From assembly GCA_033439255.1 (NCBI GenBank), contig CM065886.1, forward strand, positions 930,001 through 994,000: DNA of 64,000 nucleotides, written 5' to 3'. Within the stretch, counting starts at the first letter, position 1; each line of letters begins with the position of its first letter. A program made the translations under genes and the position numbers. The notes below the pieces were generated by a model. That model was given only the letters and a program-made list of their open reading frames with translations. It did not search any database and had not been told where the DNA came from. Below, piece after piece: positions 44,311 through 54,742 of the stretch. Source of the stretch: Hericium rajendrae. Its lineage: Eukaryota > Basidiomycota > Agaricomycetes > Russulales > Hericiaceae.

Positions 44311-45079
44311 AGGACCCCGGATAATCAATAGAAAGGCCATGTCAGAATTTCCAAAATCGGCCCCAAAAAATGTCCGGACTGGAGGTCGGTTGGGGCGAGT
44401 TTTTGTCCGGACTGGACATGGCTTCTGGCTGGCCTGGCTTGATTTGTCCGGACTATGTACACGATTGCTGGTGGGCCGATTTTCGCAAAAATCGCCCCAG
44501 AATGCAGAAATCGAGCTCGCGCCGCTTCCTGGAAGCGTCGCAAGTCACTGAGAGGCTTGATGTTGTATTTTCGGCCAAACAGGATGGCAATGGGTGTTAC
44601 ATTGGTTATTGCGACATGGCAAACAACAAACCCTCGCCGTGCGCTGCGGCAGCTGGACATGTGTCAACAACTCTCTCCTTCACGCCCACGCGCATACACG
44701 AATCTTGAGCATTGTCTAGTGATCCGCCAACCGGATAGGGCATATTTGCAGCCAAACCCTGGCCGATCGACGCGTGAGGGAGAACGCCGCCCCGACGAAC
44801 AACGCTGGAAACCGTTTTTCGTGCGGTTTTGATCATGCTTCGGTGTGCTGTTGCCTGCCGTTGCCGGAGGTGCTTGTATGGGTTGGTGTGGGTTGGGGCC
44901 AGCGTCCGGACTCTTACATGGGTTATCCGGTACCTGCTATCCCATGTCCGGACCACGTACATGGCCTCCCGGCCAGCAGGGGGTCGATTTGTCCGGACTT
45001 GAACATGGCTTTTTCGGTCAAAAGGCCCCAAAAATGTCCAGACCACGACATGAGATAAGTCCTAATAATCCGGGGTCCT
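44311..45079. repeat. Putative non-autonomous element with GTCCGGAC motifs
   Basis: AGGACCCCGGAT at 44311-44322 is inverted at 45068-45079 (ATCCGGGGTCCT). Inside lie six exact GTCCGGAC palindromes, three toward each end (44372, 44405, 44446; 44904, 44946, 44991), plus one variant at 45036. Terminal inversions and subterminal short motifs suggest a DNA-transposon-like element without a transposase. No gene inside is supported. Confidence 0.45.
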
Positions 45080-45161
45080 GGAAGGGGTGGGTGGAAGGAA
45101 GATGACGTGGCAAACAAAGTCAAGTCGTGCGCAAAGTTGTTGCACACGGAGCCGCGCGGCC

Positions 45162-45203
45162 CGATTCGTTTGAGTGACCATATATGGTCATTCAAATGAA
45201 TCG
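45162..45203. repeat. 42-bp palindrome, two mismatches
   Basis: Arms of 21 bases with no loop, centred on CCATATATGG. The two mismatches would be G-T pairs in a hairpin RNA. Confidence 0.85.
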
Positions 45204-45264
45204 GTGCGCAGCGGGCCACGCACGCGCAAACATGCGCGTCGACTTCAGCGGAAAAAATCAGCGG

Positions 45265-45314
45265 GGGGCGCGTGGGAAGCATTTGGCTGCAGCCAAATGC
45301 TTCACACGCGCCCC
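45265..45314. repeat. 50-bp palindrome, one mismatch
   Basis: Arms of 25 bases with no loop, centred on CTGCAG (AAGCATTTGGCTG / CAGCCAAATGCTT in the core). It lies 61 bases after the first palindrome. Confidence 0.85.
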
Positions 45315-45539
45315 GCAAATTTTTGTTTAAGTCGTCTTCAACCTCCAAGGTTCGTATTTTCCCTGTGTATTACTCACTTCTGCTTTCCCTACAGCACATA
45401 TAGGGCCTGCACATGCATGTGGGCCAGCAATTCTAATATAGTTGCTGCTGCACAACTATTATCAGTGCACTACGGTGGAAAACAATAAAGGTAAGTACGC
45501 AGCACTCATGTTCACATTCACGAAGGCTCATCTTTGCAG

Positions 45540-46480
45540 GATCAACATCCAGGGCTGACTTGTCGCCCCCCGTCAAAGCACACGACACCTCCGCCGTCGT
45601 GCCGGCGCCTACGTCACAGCTGCCCGACGTGCACGCACAGAACGTGCATCCCGCACCTCGCACCTCCTCCCTCGCACCGTATACCGCATCCATGAGCCCG
45701 CGTGATGCACCCACATCAGCCAGCAAACCCCCGCCACCATTCTCGCCCGCGCGCGAGCCAGAGCGACCACCCGCGACCAACAAATGTGAATCGCTGGAAG
45801 TCCGCAGCGTGAACACCCATGCCGCACCCCACATCGCCTCTCTCGTCCCAACTGCCTCCCCCTATCCTGCACGACTTGCATATGCCGACGTACCCCGCCA
45901 TCCCATCGTTTTTGACCGAATGCGAGCACGATGGATGCCCCGCAGTTGCTGCACGCGAACCACGCGACATGCATAGCCAGAATGCGCAACGTGCATCCCC
46001 CACCGCCTCTACTGCATCCCACACGCCTACCACGACCCCTCACGACTCGTGCAAGTCACCATACGCCCCAGCGCCATGGAGAACATGCCGAAGGAAGGCT
46101 CTGGGCCGCGAGCGGATGAGGTGCGCACCCGCACCGAGAGCGATACGCAAGATGGAGGCATGCACACGGTACGCACCACGACCCCTCTCGCATCCCACAC
46201 ACGCACCATGACCCCGCGCGACTTGCGCAGGCCGCTTCAGAGCCCCGCGTGCCCGTACACTGCAGCGAACGAGCCTGCGGCACTGGCTGCAGCTCGGCCA
46301 GGTGACGCGCATGGCATGCGCGGTATGAACGCGCACCCCACGCCTTCCAGCACCTCTCCCATGTCCCACACGCTCAACGCGACTGCGTTCGACATCACAA
46401 CTCCCAGTGCCTCTCCCGCATCCCGCATCCTGCATGCTCCCCGTGACTGCACCTGCATCTCATCGTGACCGCGCCCGATG
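45540..46480 (+). repeat. ~170-nt degenerate repeats, cassette 3
   Basis: Five units start near 45626, 45797, 45966, 46151 and 46303. Their translations keep a common pattern: DVHAQNVHPAP, RSVNTHAAPHI, DMHSQNAQRASP, GMHTVRTTTPL, DAHGMRGMNAHPTP, followed by Ser/Pro/Thr-rich text and a TPRD/SPRD-like segment. The units lie in different frames, so no single protein is encoded. A GTAAGTAC donor-like site (45491) and a TTTGCAG (45533) precede the array. Confidence 0.55.
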
Positions 46481-46884
46481 CCCCCGCCTTTGTACCCAAC
46501 AACACAATCACCGACATCCAGATTTGATGTCGTGCTGAGTGCTGAATGCACTGAGGCAGATGTGATTAGTTCACGTTCACTGCGCGGACTGTCTGGTAAC
46601 TGCTTGGCTTGGGTATGTGTAACTTAGTTGATGTTTTGTAATTGAAATACAGTAGAGACAGTTCATATATACTCGAGTATTGAAATTAAGGTGTGGTGCA
46701 TGCTTATTTGGCAGCCAGATGACTTAGAATTTTATTTTCTTCATTTGTGATTGACAAGTGCTACAGAAGCTACTGTAGCTGTGGATCCATGTTTATAGTA
46801 TTGCTGTGTCACCGGATATCAAGGTTTGATGTATTGTAATTCACCGGTAGTCAAGGTTCGGCTACTGTAGCTATACTCCGGCTA
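46481..46884. other. Repeat-rich spacer before the helicase gene
   Basis: This contains ACAGAAGCTACTGTAGCTG (46763) and similar short CTACTGTAGCT units of the same type as the flanks of the chromovirus. No gene is supported. Confidence 0.5.
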
Positions 46885-48729
46885 TCACCCAAGGGACCGT
46901 TTTTCCAGATGGATGAGGGTGCTGAGAGTGTCGAGAGAGGTAAGTGAAGTGAAGTTATTGATGATGAAGGCGATGATGGAGTCTGGCAGGAAAGCGACCA
47001 TGGGAATACTCCCATGATCGCGTTCGCTGGCCTCCCGCCATATCGCCGCACGAAGCGCCAGAAGCTGCCTTCGGGCTTCCCCCTTCAGGTCGCTGCGGAT
47101 CGGCTTGCCTACAACGCCAGCTGGTGCACTAGGTAATGGTTTGGGGATGGGAGGTAGCATCTCCGGGATGCAACGACTGCAGTTACAGGTCGAGCGGCGG
47201 CTGGGCGGCGGAGAAATCGAACAGCTCTCGCAGGAACATGCCGGATTCGCAGGTGGGTTTCCATAATATCGATCTTGTTCGGCTGTCAAACACGGCGCGC
47301 GGATCATCTGCGCCATTCCGAGTGACATCTCCGGACCCTTTCTCTTCGACTTCGACTTCTGACTGTCAAGTCCCTCTCCCTCCGGCATGCTTTGAGCTCC
47401 CTTCAGAATTGCATCGGCCTTCTTTTGAACAGACCCGGTTAGATACATGATCCCTCTTGCATCTTTCACTTTCGCCCAGTCACGTCCGGCCCTACCCCAG
47501 CGCTGATGAGCCTCGTCTGGGTCAGAAACCTCGCCAACGATGACCACGTCCTGGATATCCGGTGCGTCGATCCCTTCGGCCATAGCTGCTGTTGCGATCG
47601 TGATATTTGCTGATGGGTTATCGTAGAGTATCTTCCTGGTCGCCTCGTTGTACGACGGCCAGTTAAGGGCCGTGTACATGCGTATCCGTGTGGACAGGTT
47701 GGTCTTGTCCGTCGCGGACACCCACAGATAGCGCGTTACTCGGAAGGCAAGTGATATTGTCGCACAGTAAATGACAGTCTTGCGATTGCTTTCCAGGATC
47801 CATAACAGTGCAGGAAACCGACGCCCGTTGATCCCACTCTCAAGGTAGCGCAGGAGAAGTTGCAACCCTGGCCGAAAGTTGGACCGACGAATGCAATGAA
47901 ATTGCCCCTCGCGCAACTCCAAGAACCTGCAAATGTCTTCGTAAGGTTTGCCAACTGCAATTGTAGCCGAGGTTCCGATAATGACGACATCCGCGGGCAG
48001 GCGCGCACGCATGAGTCCGATCTGCATGAATGCCTTGCGAAAATACTTGCCCCACCATGAGAGGAGGTGCAGTTCGTCTATCCCCAAGCCGACGACTCTC
48101 TGCCAGAATACTGAGTTGTCGAGCAGATCTCCACAGGGCTTGCCAATCAGCTGCTCGGGCGACATCATCAGCATTGAGATGCCCGTGCGAGCCTTGGCCC
48201 ATAGGTCTTCGTCTTTCAGCCGGGCATTGTGCACAGTGATTGCGTTAATGGCGAGTGTATCAAGCCCCAGTTTTCTCATCTTCTCTGCCTGTATGTACAT
48301 CAGCTGATCATAGACCTCAGAGAAATACCGGAAACACACCATCTGCTCCTCTATTCCATTTGTCGGACACACAACAATGATTACTGGATCTGTTGGGTAT
48401 GATCTGCCTTGCGGGCAGAGATGGGGATTATTTGCTAGGTGGATAGCCATTAGGATAAACATGTAGAAGTAGCCGGTTTTCCCGTCGCCTGTCGCGGTAA
48501 TCGCAATCAAGTCCACGCCGTCGAGTGCGCTGCAGACACCTTGAAGCTGGTAGTCATGCGGGTCGAATGGAAGGAGCTTTCGGAGACATTGGCGGACGAA
48601 GAGTTGGCCAGACGAAGACGAAAAATTATGGAATTGGGTTATAGTAGGCTGCTCGACATCTATGTCGGGCGCGGACATGTGTGGGGTGGTGTATCTCTGC
48701 AGCACTTCCGCACGACGCGTCCTCAACAT
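46885..48729 (-). CDS. RecQ-type ATP-dependent DNA helicase, single exon
   Basis: This is a superfamily 2 helicase of 614 residues with no intron, unlike its multi-exon neighbours. Motifs in order: a Q-like lead (DPHDYQLQGV), motif I TATGDGKTGYF, motif Ia VVCPTNGIEEQM, motif II DELHLLSWWGKYF (DELH in place of the usual DEAH), motif III IGTSATIAVG, motif IV-like VIYCATISLAFR, motif V ATAAMAEGIDAPDI and motif VI HQRWGRAGRD. Cysteine pairs (CSCESC, CNCSRC) near residue 500-530 may bind zinc. No HRDC domain is seen. Intronless RecQ-like helicases are common in Agaricomycete repeat regions and often belong to mobile elements; here it borders the repeat block, but no ends of an element could be drawn. 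The role in DNA repair is not certain. Confidence 0.82.
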   Translation of the reverse strand: MLRTRRAEVLQRYTTPHMSAPDIDVEQPTITQFHNFSSSSGQLFVRQCLRKLLPFDPHDYQLQGVCSALDGVDLIAITATGDGKTGYFYMFILMAIHLANNPHLCPQGRSYPTDPVIIVVCPTNGIEEQMVCFRYFSEVYDQLMYIQAEKMRKLGLDTLAINAITVHNARLKDEDLWAKARTGISMLMMSPEQLIGKPCGDLLDNSVFWQRVVGLGIDELHLLSWWGKYFRKAFMQIGLMRARLPADVVIIGTSATIAVGKPYEDICRFLELREGQFHCIRRSNFRPGLQLLLRYLESGINGRRFPALLWILESNRKTVIYCATISLAFRVTRYLWVSATDKTNLSTRIRMYTALNWPSYNEATRKILYDNPSANITIATAAMAEGIDAPDIQDVVIVGEVSDPDEAHQRWGRAGRDWAKVKDARGIMYLTGSVQKKADAILKGAQSMPEGEGLDSQKSKSKRKGPEMSLGMAQMIRAPCLTAEQDRYYGNPPANPACSCESCSISPPPSRRSTCNCSRCIPEMLPPIPKPLPSAPAGVVGKPIRSDLKGEARRQLLALRAAIWREASERDHGSIPMVAFLPDSIIAFIINNFTSLTSLDTLSTLIHLEKRSLG

Positions 48730-49183
48730 GGACGCGTCGCGTTTGTTTATTGTTAATCACGATCACGTGCATTGCTTATCGACCGTCCCTATCACTACAT
48801 CGCATCGCTATCCAGACTAATACCTCGCGGTCAGATTCCCCTTCCTCTATTGCTCTCCTTTACCTCGATCCTTCTCGTCTACGACTGAGGTGAGTCGCTC
48901 TGTTATACTTGCTCAGAGCTGATGTAGGTAATCTTGACAGCCGGGTCATGCTAATAGATACTAGATCGCACTCCTGCGCCAGGGCTCGGTTGCCTGCTAC
49001 ATGTATGCATGCAGGAACAGTCCTCCGCCGGCACTTCTCATATTCCAGAGCGGAAAAAGCCAGACGAGCAATACGATCCACAAGGCAGGCATGCTCGCAT
49101 TCGTTCCATCACACGTCGTCGGACATAGCTAATACTTACTAGAGATAGACAATACATTTTCTGCAGCTTCGTCACGCCACGCC
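48730..49183. other. Intergenic, helicase to FTR1
   Basis: No gene is supported. The region holds the promoter of the helicase and the 3' end of FTR1. Confidence 0.5.
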
Positions 49184-50654
49184 CTACTGCGGCAGCACAG
49201 CCGCGGCGGCATTGCGCTTCTCGCGGCGCTCGATGCGCGCGCGGCTCTCGAAGCCGACACCAAAGCTCGTGCGGCCCTCCCTCCACTTGAGGTAGAGCAG
49301 CGTGAAGATCACCGCGATCCAGTAGAACACGTACGAAAGCACGGAGCCCACTGTCCGCGCATCAGCACAACCCAGAAGACGTGAAAAAGGGGACACGCAC
49401 GCGTCGCGGAGTTCGTCCAGCCGAAGATGGCGCCGAAGATCGTCCAGCCGTTGTTGTCGAAGTTGTTCTCGGGGTTGCAGCAGTCAAGATGCCAGACGCT
49501 GCCGTGGACGTTGAACGAGCCGGGGCCATCGCCGCCCGCATCGTCGACGTCCGTGCCGAGGAGGTTATTGAACGCGTTCTCCTGGAAGGCCCAGACGGAC
49601 TTGGCGAAGAGTCCCGCGCCGATGAGCAGGATGAAGTTCGTCATCACGACGAGGAAGATCGTCAGTGCTACACACGAATTCAAGCGTCAGTGCGGAACGG
49701 ACGGGACGAGGAGCGGGACGTGACGCACTGGAGCGCGAGGCGAACATGTAGATCAGCACGCCGCAGATGAGGCCGACAATGAGGCCGACAATCGCGGCGA
49801 TAGGGATGGAGGTGGCGCTCTGGCCGAGCGCGACACCGCCGACGAAGATGACGGCCTCCATGCCCTCGCGCAGGACGGTGATGAACGGGAGGAAGAACAG
49901 GATCCAGCGGCCGGCATTCGTGCGGCCATCGACATCTGTGGGGAACACAAACGTGAGCGGGGGCAGGGGCAAGCGGAGCAGGAGCACGTACGCTTGCCCT
50001 CGAAGGCTTGGGTGAGCTTGATGCGCCATTTAGTCTTGGCGCGGTCGAGTTTGAGCATGGTAATGCCCATGATGAAGATGATGATCGCCGCGATGAGCTC
50101 GAAGGTGCCTGCGCGGCGTCAGTCTCTGCATGCAGTGGTGCGGCGGCGCGTCGTACCTTCCCAGATCTCCTCAGACTTCTGCCATAGGTTGGAGGCCTTG
50201 GTGAACCAGACAGCAATGAAGGCAGCACCGATGGCGAGCGCGATGAACAAGCCGAGCGCGGAGCCGGCGAAGATCTTCGGGAGTTGGGCGGTGTTATCAG
50301 ATAAGAGGGCGGGGGCAAAACATGACAAGGTGCGCCACGGACCTGGATGCGCATCTTGCGGATAAGGCGTTTCTTGCGCAGCGCGTCCTGGTCGTCGGCA
50401 GTCATGGCGAGCTCATCCGCTGTGGGCGCGGGAGCGCCATCTGTATGGCCGCTCTTGTCGTTGTCGTTGTCGCTTACACCGTCTGCGCTGGTCTTCTCGT
50501 CGTGCGTTCTCTCCATGGGCGGGAGGAGGCCGTTGGAGTCATCATGGACGATTTGCTCGACGAGACCGAGGAGAACAGACACGATGATGACGGCCTCGAG
50601 GGTCTCACGGAAGACGATGAAGAAAATGGGGACGGAGAAGACGTTACGGGCCAT
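49184..50654 (-). CDS. FTR1: High-affinity iron permease FTR1
   Basis: FTR1 is the plasma-membrane Fe(III) permease that works with the FET3 ferroxidase. I start at MARNVFSVPIFFIVF (50654), not at the GTG frame a few codons earlier, because the family starts this way. Several exons with short introns. Key sites are the two iron-handling motifs: RETLE in helix 1 (FRETLEAVIIVSVLL) and REGME in the central part (FLPFITVLREGMEAVIFVGG). About seven membrane segments can be read, among them SALGLFIALAIGAAFIAVWF, LIAAIIIFIMGITML, PIAAIVGLIVGLICGVLIY and VGSVLSYVFYWIAVIFTLL. An acidic cytosolic loop (DDSNGLL to TADDQDAL) follows helix 1. The tail ends AAAAVLPQ. Divergent from FET3 across 900 bp. Confidence 0.93.
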
Positions 50655-50911
50655 GACTGGGAGGACCTGCACGAGGACTGGTCACGAGGGGAAGGAGGGA
50701 GGGGAGGAGGGAGGAGGGGGAGAAGGAGAGGACCTTGAGGAGGACGGAGGGTAGGGCCGGGTATAAATGGCGCGCATCACGGTCGGGGATGTCTTCTGCA
50801 GATTCAGGTGCGTCGCGCAGAAAATCCCGAGCAGGAAACGTACCGCTGAGCCAAGGAGACGGCCCTCGGGTCATCTAATCTTATCGCACCCGTTCCAGGG
50901 TGCCAGGGACA

Positions 50912-50920
50912 ATCTGATAA
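50912..50920 (+). promoter_or_regulatory. GATA-factor site ATCTGATAA
   Basis: Exact match to the extended ATCWGATAA consensus of fungal iron-responsive GATA repressors (SRE/Urbs1/Fep1 class). Confidence 0.6.
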
Positions 50921-51284
50921 GATGGAAACGCCGGCCTTTCTCTTCTCCTACTTGGTCGGCCCTGTTTGACCACGCAAAAGACATTTTTGCCCAGCCAGAC
51001 GCGCAGAGTCTCGAACGACGCGACGGGAGCACTCGGCCCTTTGTCGTATGGCGACGCGCTTCTGGCGAGCTATAAGTGGTGCCCCACATGATCGCCTGAC
51101 GCATCACCTTGCTATCAAAGTGCCATGCTGTCGCGCATCTTGCGCGCATCTGCCAACGCAGCATCTGTCTATGGCCCGTTTGGCATGTGCACCTCCCACA
51201 GTGCGCTTCGCAGGCAACGACTGAATGGACGACGGCCTTCCGGAAACACTAGAGCGTGAGATGGGCCCCAAAAGCATGCTACTA

Positions 51285-51293
51285 ATCAGATAA
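51285..51293 (+). promoter_or_regulatory. GATA-factor site ATCAGATAA
   Basis: Exact match to ATCWGATAA, 262-270 nt before the FET3 ATG. Confidence 0.6.
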
Positions 51294-51348
51294 GGGAAGG
51301 CACCGTGCAGTAGCGCATGTTGATCGGGCAAGGAGCAACGTCCGAGGC

Positions 51349-51357
51349 TTATCAGAT
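51349..51357 (-). promoter_or_regulatory. GATA-factor site ATCTGATAA (minus strand)
   Basis: Reads TTATCAGAT on the + strand. It is the third exact site in this promoter, about 200 nt before the FET3 ATG. Confidence 0.6.
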
Positions 51358-51554
51358 AGCCCGACTCCCCGGCCCTGACCAAAATTTCGAATCTGCCCTG
51401 ATTTGCCTCAGGCTGCTCCTCCTTCATTCGCTCCACCCCGCGCTCACAAATATAATGCCTCACCTACCCCTTCAAAAACCCGACTTCTGTCCTCCCATCT
51501 TATCGCCCTCCCTCCCCTCCTCCCCATCTTATCTCCGGCGCGCACTGAGACACC

Positions 51555-53840
51555 ATGCGCTCAGTTGCCTTCTCCCTCGCCGCCCTCGCCAGTGCAGTCG
51601 CGCCTGCTCTCGCCGGCGTGCACGAAGTCTGGTGGAACATCACCTATGTGCAGGACGCCAACCCCGACGGCCTCTTCCCCCGCCAGGTCATCGGTGTCAA
51701 CGGCACATGGCCGTACGTCCGCACGTTTCACAATGCTAATTCTTTGCCTTATGCATGCACCGCAGACCACCGCCGATCGAAGTCTCCACGAATGATACGC
51801 TGCTCGTGCACGCGTTCAACTCCCTGGACGAGCCCATGACGCTTCACCACCACGGCATGTATTTCAACTCCACCTCGTGGATGGACGGTGCCCAGGGCGT
51901 CTCCCAATGGTAGACCGCCTTCCTTCTTCGTTCTCTTATCGCAACTCACGTCACGCGTAGTGGTATCCCGCCTGGCCAGAGCTGGGACTACCATGTCCCC
52001 GTGAATGAGTCGGGCCAATGGGGCACCTACTGGATTCACTCGCACGCCGGCGTATGTGACTCTCCCTCTTGCATGCCAAGAGACGCTGATCCTGGTCCGG
52101 ATTAGGGCCAATACGTCGATGGTCTGCGCACCTCGCTCGTGCTGCACCCGCCCAAGGAGACGTACGAGTATGACGAGGAGTTTACCATCATCCTTGGCGA
52201 CTGGTACCACGACCAGCACCACGACCTCCTTGATCAGTTCATCAACGTTGCCAACCCCGGTGGCGCTGAGCCTGTGCCTGGTAAGCTCCGTTCGTTTCGC
52301 CGCTTCCCACACGCTGACTTACTGCGGACGCACAGATTCCGCCCTCATCTACTTTGTGCAGAATGGGAGTTATCTCGGCCCTATCGATGGCACGGCCCCC
52401 GAGGGCGGCGTGACCTCGCACGTCGGCTTCAACGAGAACGGGACACTGCCGTTCGTGCCCGGGCGTACGTACCGCCTACGCATCGTCAACACGAGCGCGT
52501 TCGCCATGTTCTTCTTCTGGATCGATGGCCATGAGATGCGCATCATCGAGGCCGATGGGGTGCGTTCCCTTCCAGCTTTGTTGGCTCTGCGGTGCTGACG
52601 CGCGGCGCAGACGGACGTGGAAGAGTCGCCGTCCGACCTGCTCAGTCTGACGGTCGCGCAGCGCTACTCGATCCTCGTCACCGCGCGCAACGACACGAGC
52701 GCCAACTGGGTCATCCACGCCAACATGGACACGGACATGTTCGACACCGTCCCTGACGCACTGATGCCTAGTGCGTCCTCCCCCCCGCTTCCCCTCACCG
52801 GCTGCTAACGCGCACATAGACATCACGTCCTCCATCACCTATTCGTCCGACGCGCCGCTCACCGATCTCGGCCCCATCGACGAGTACGCGGACGTGGATG
52901 ACATCTCGCTCGTACCCATCCAGGTCGAGGCGATGCCGCCCGCGACGAGCACGATTGAGCTCGAGGTCATCTTCGACACGATGCAGGATGGCACGAACCA
53001 CGCGATGTTCAACATGGTCACTTGGAACATGCCGCTCGTGCCCGCCGTGCTCAGCGAGCTCACGCTCGGTGAGAACGGGACGGCTGTGAGCGCGTACGGA
53101 CCCAACTCATTCGTCATCAACCACCTCGACGTGTTCGACATCGTGCTCAAGAACGGCGACGCCGGCAAGCATCCCTTGTGCGTGTTCTGTCATTCCTTTT
53201 GCCTGCTGTACTGACAACGCGTGTTGCGTGACCAGCCACTTACACGGACACAAGATGCAGCTCGTGAACCGCGCGGAGGACTACACTTCGGACGACCCCG
53301 AGCTGAACCCGCCGCTCGTCGAGGGCCAGGCGAACCCGATGCGGCGCGACACCGTCCAGGTGCCGTCGATGAACAGCGTCACGCTGCGTGTCGTCGCGGA
53401 CAACCCCGGCGTGTGGCTCTTCCATTGCCACATCGAGTGGCATCTTGAAGTCGGCCTCGCGGTAGAGTTCATCGAGGCGCCGCTTGAGGCAGCAGCGCGC
53501 ACAGAATGTGCTCGCGCCGCCGTCCGCGCTCGTGGACCAGTGCGCGGCGCTGGGCCTGCCGACCTCGGGCAACGCCGCGGGGCATGCGAGCACGACGGAC
53601 CTCACCGGGTTGACGACGGGCCCCTTCCCGCAGAACAACGGCTGGCACGCGAAGGGCATCTGGGCGATGTTCGGTTGCGTGCTCACGGCGACGATCGGAA
53701 TGGTGACGGTGACGTGGTATGCGATCGGCGAGCACCTCACGGACGCGGAGGTCGAGGAGGAGGTGCGCAAGGAGGTTGACGCGAAGGCGCGCCGCCGGCG
53801 TCTGTTCGGCATCCTCCCGCCGCGCAAGAAGACGAACTAA
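51555..53840 (+). CDS. FET3: Iron transport multicopper oxidase (ferroxidase) FET3
   Basis: FET3 is a cell-surface ferroxidase that oxidises Fe(II) for FTR1 uptake. The protein has a signal peptide ([21 protein letters not shown]), three cupredoxin domains and a C-terminal membrane anchor ([21 protein letters not shown]) with a basic cytosolic tail ending RKKTN. Copper ligands are all present: [26 protein letters not shown] and LFHCHIEWH. The HPFHLHGH codons are split by an intron. Many short GT-AG introns; about 620 residues, normal for Fet3. The acidic stretch [15 protein letters not shown] is the Fet3-type context of an iron-site Glu, which supports ferroxidase and not laccase function. 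The divergent FTR1 neighbour agrees. Confidence 0.94.
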
Positions 53841-54733
53841 AAGATGCGGGGTGTACATATGTGTGTGGATCGGATAGGCCGTTGTATGATGTGCGATAGG
53901 CTCTAGTCTGTAATGAGAATGATTTTTAATGCGTATATGGTTGCTGTGTGCTGAGTTGGATAATGGCCCTGACTTGCGCGAGGTCTATGGCATTCATGCA
54001 TGCACCGCTGTCTCTGCAGGCTGGCGCCTCTCGGCCACGGAAATCGGGTCTGGCTTCCGTCCTTTGCAGTGATGTTGTCCGCTTGTATTGTCAGTCTTAC
54101 GAAAGAATGATTTCTCTCCAACGTTCCTCCGTGCACACTCGGTGATTTCTGACCGGATCGCAATGACAGTATGGCGCTCCATGATGGGATGATGTAAAGG
54201 AGGCAAAAATAGTGTGCATAGTGATGATAGCAAATACAGCATGACCAGCGCGTCAAAGTCAGAGTGGAGAAAGCAGGATCAATATGCGGCAGTCAGGGGA
54301 TTCCGGCATCCAATGCAGGATTGCGCAATCCATATTCTGCACGGAAGCTCTCAACCTCCGCCAGACGGCCAACTCGAATGCGAGACGAAAAGACTTGAGG
54401 GAAACGTACAAAGACATGCTCACCTAGGCCGCCGTTCGCCGTCCGACGTCCCCCGCCCGTGTTCTCGAATCTATCCGCGTTCGCGGCCGCACACCCGCAC
54501 GCCAGCAAAAAGGTGCGTAGCCTCCTCCCTTCCACCGCAACGCGTGCCCACCAGTCCCAGACAAAAATAGCTGCGAACCGAAGCCAGCGCAGTCGACAGC
54601 AACAAGAACGTACACAGCGGGCCCGACGCGAGCCTAACGCCTCTTGCACGCGTGGGTGTGCGACCATCCATCCACGATCGTCGCCGAAGCACGCGTGTAT
54701 CTTATCGCTGTGACGCATGCCAATGCGACACGT

Positions 54734-54742
54734 ATCTGATAA
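54734..54742 (+). promoter_or_regulatory. Orphan ATCTGATAA site
   Basis: Exact GATA-factor consensus 0.9 kb downstream of FET3, with no gene clearly attached. Confidence 0.35.

Larger units (their letters stand above)
50655..51554. promoter_or_regulatory. Bidirectional FTR1-FET3 promoter
   Basis: 900 bp between divergent start codons. It holds three exact ATCWGATAA sites (50912, 51285, 51349) plus looser CTTATC/GATAAG motifs near 50880, 51497 and 51527. TATA-like elements are GTATAAATGG near 50760 (FTR1 side) and CAAATATAATG near 51447 (FET3 side). The arrangement fits joint repression by an iron-sensing GATA factor. Confidence 0.7.

Noticed and set aside
50670-50672. GTG start giving MQVLPVMARN for FTR1
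   Set aside because: The ATG at 50654 gives MARNVFSVP, which matches the usual FTR1 start. A GTG start is unlikely in a fungal nuclear gene.
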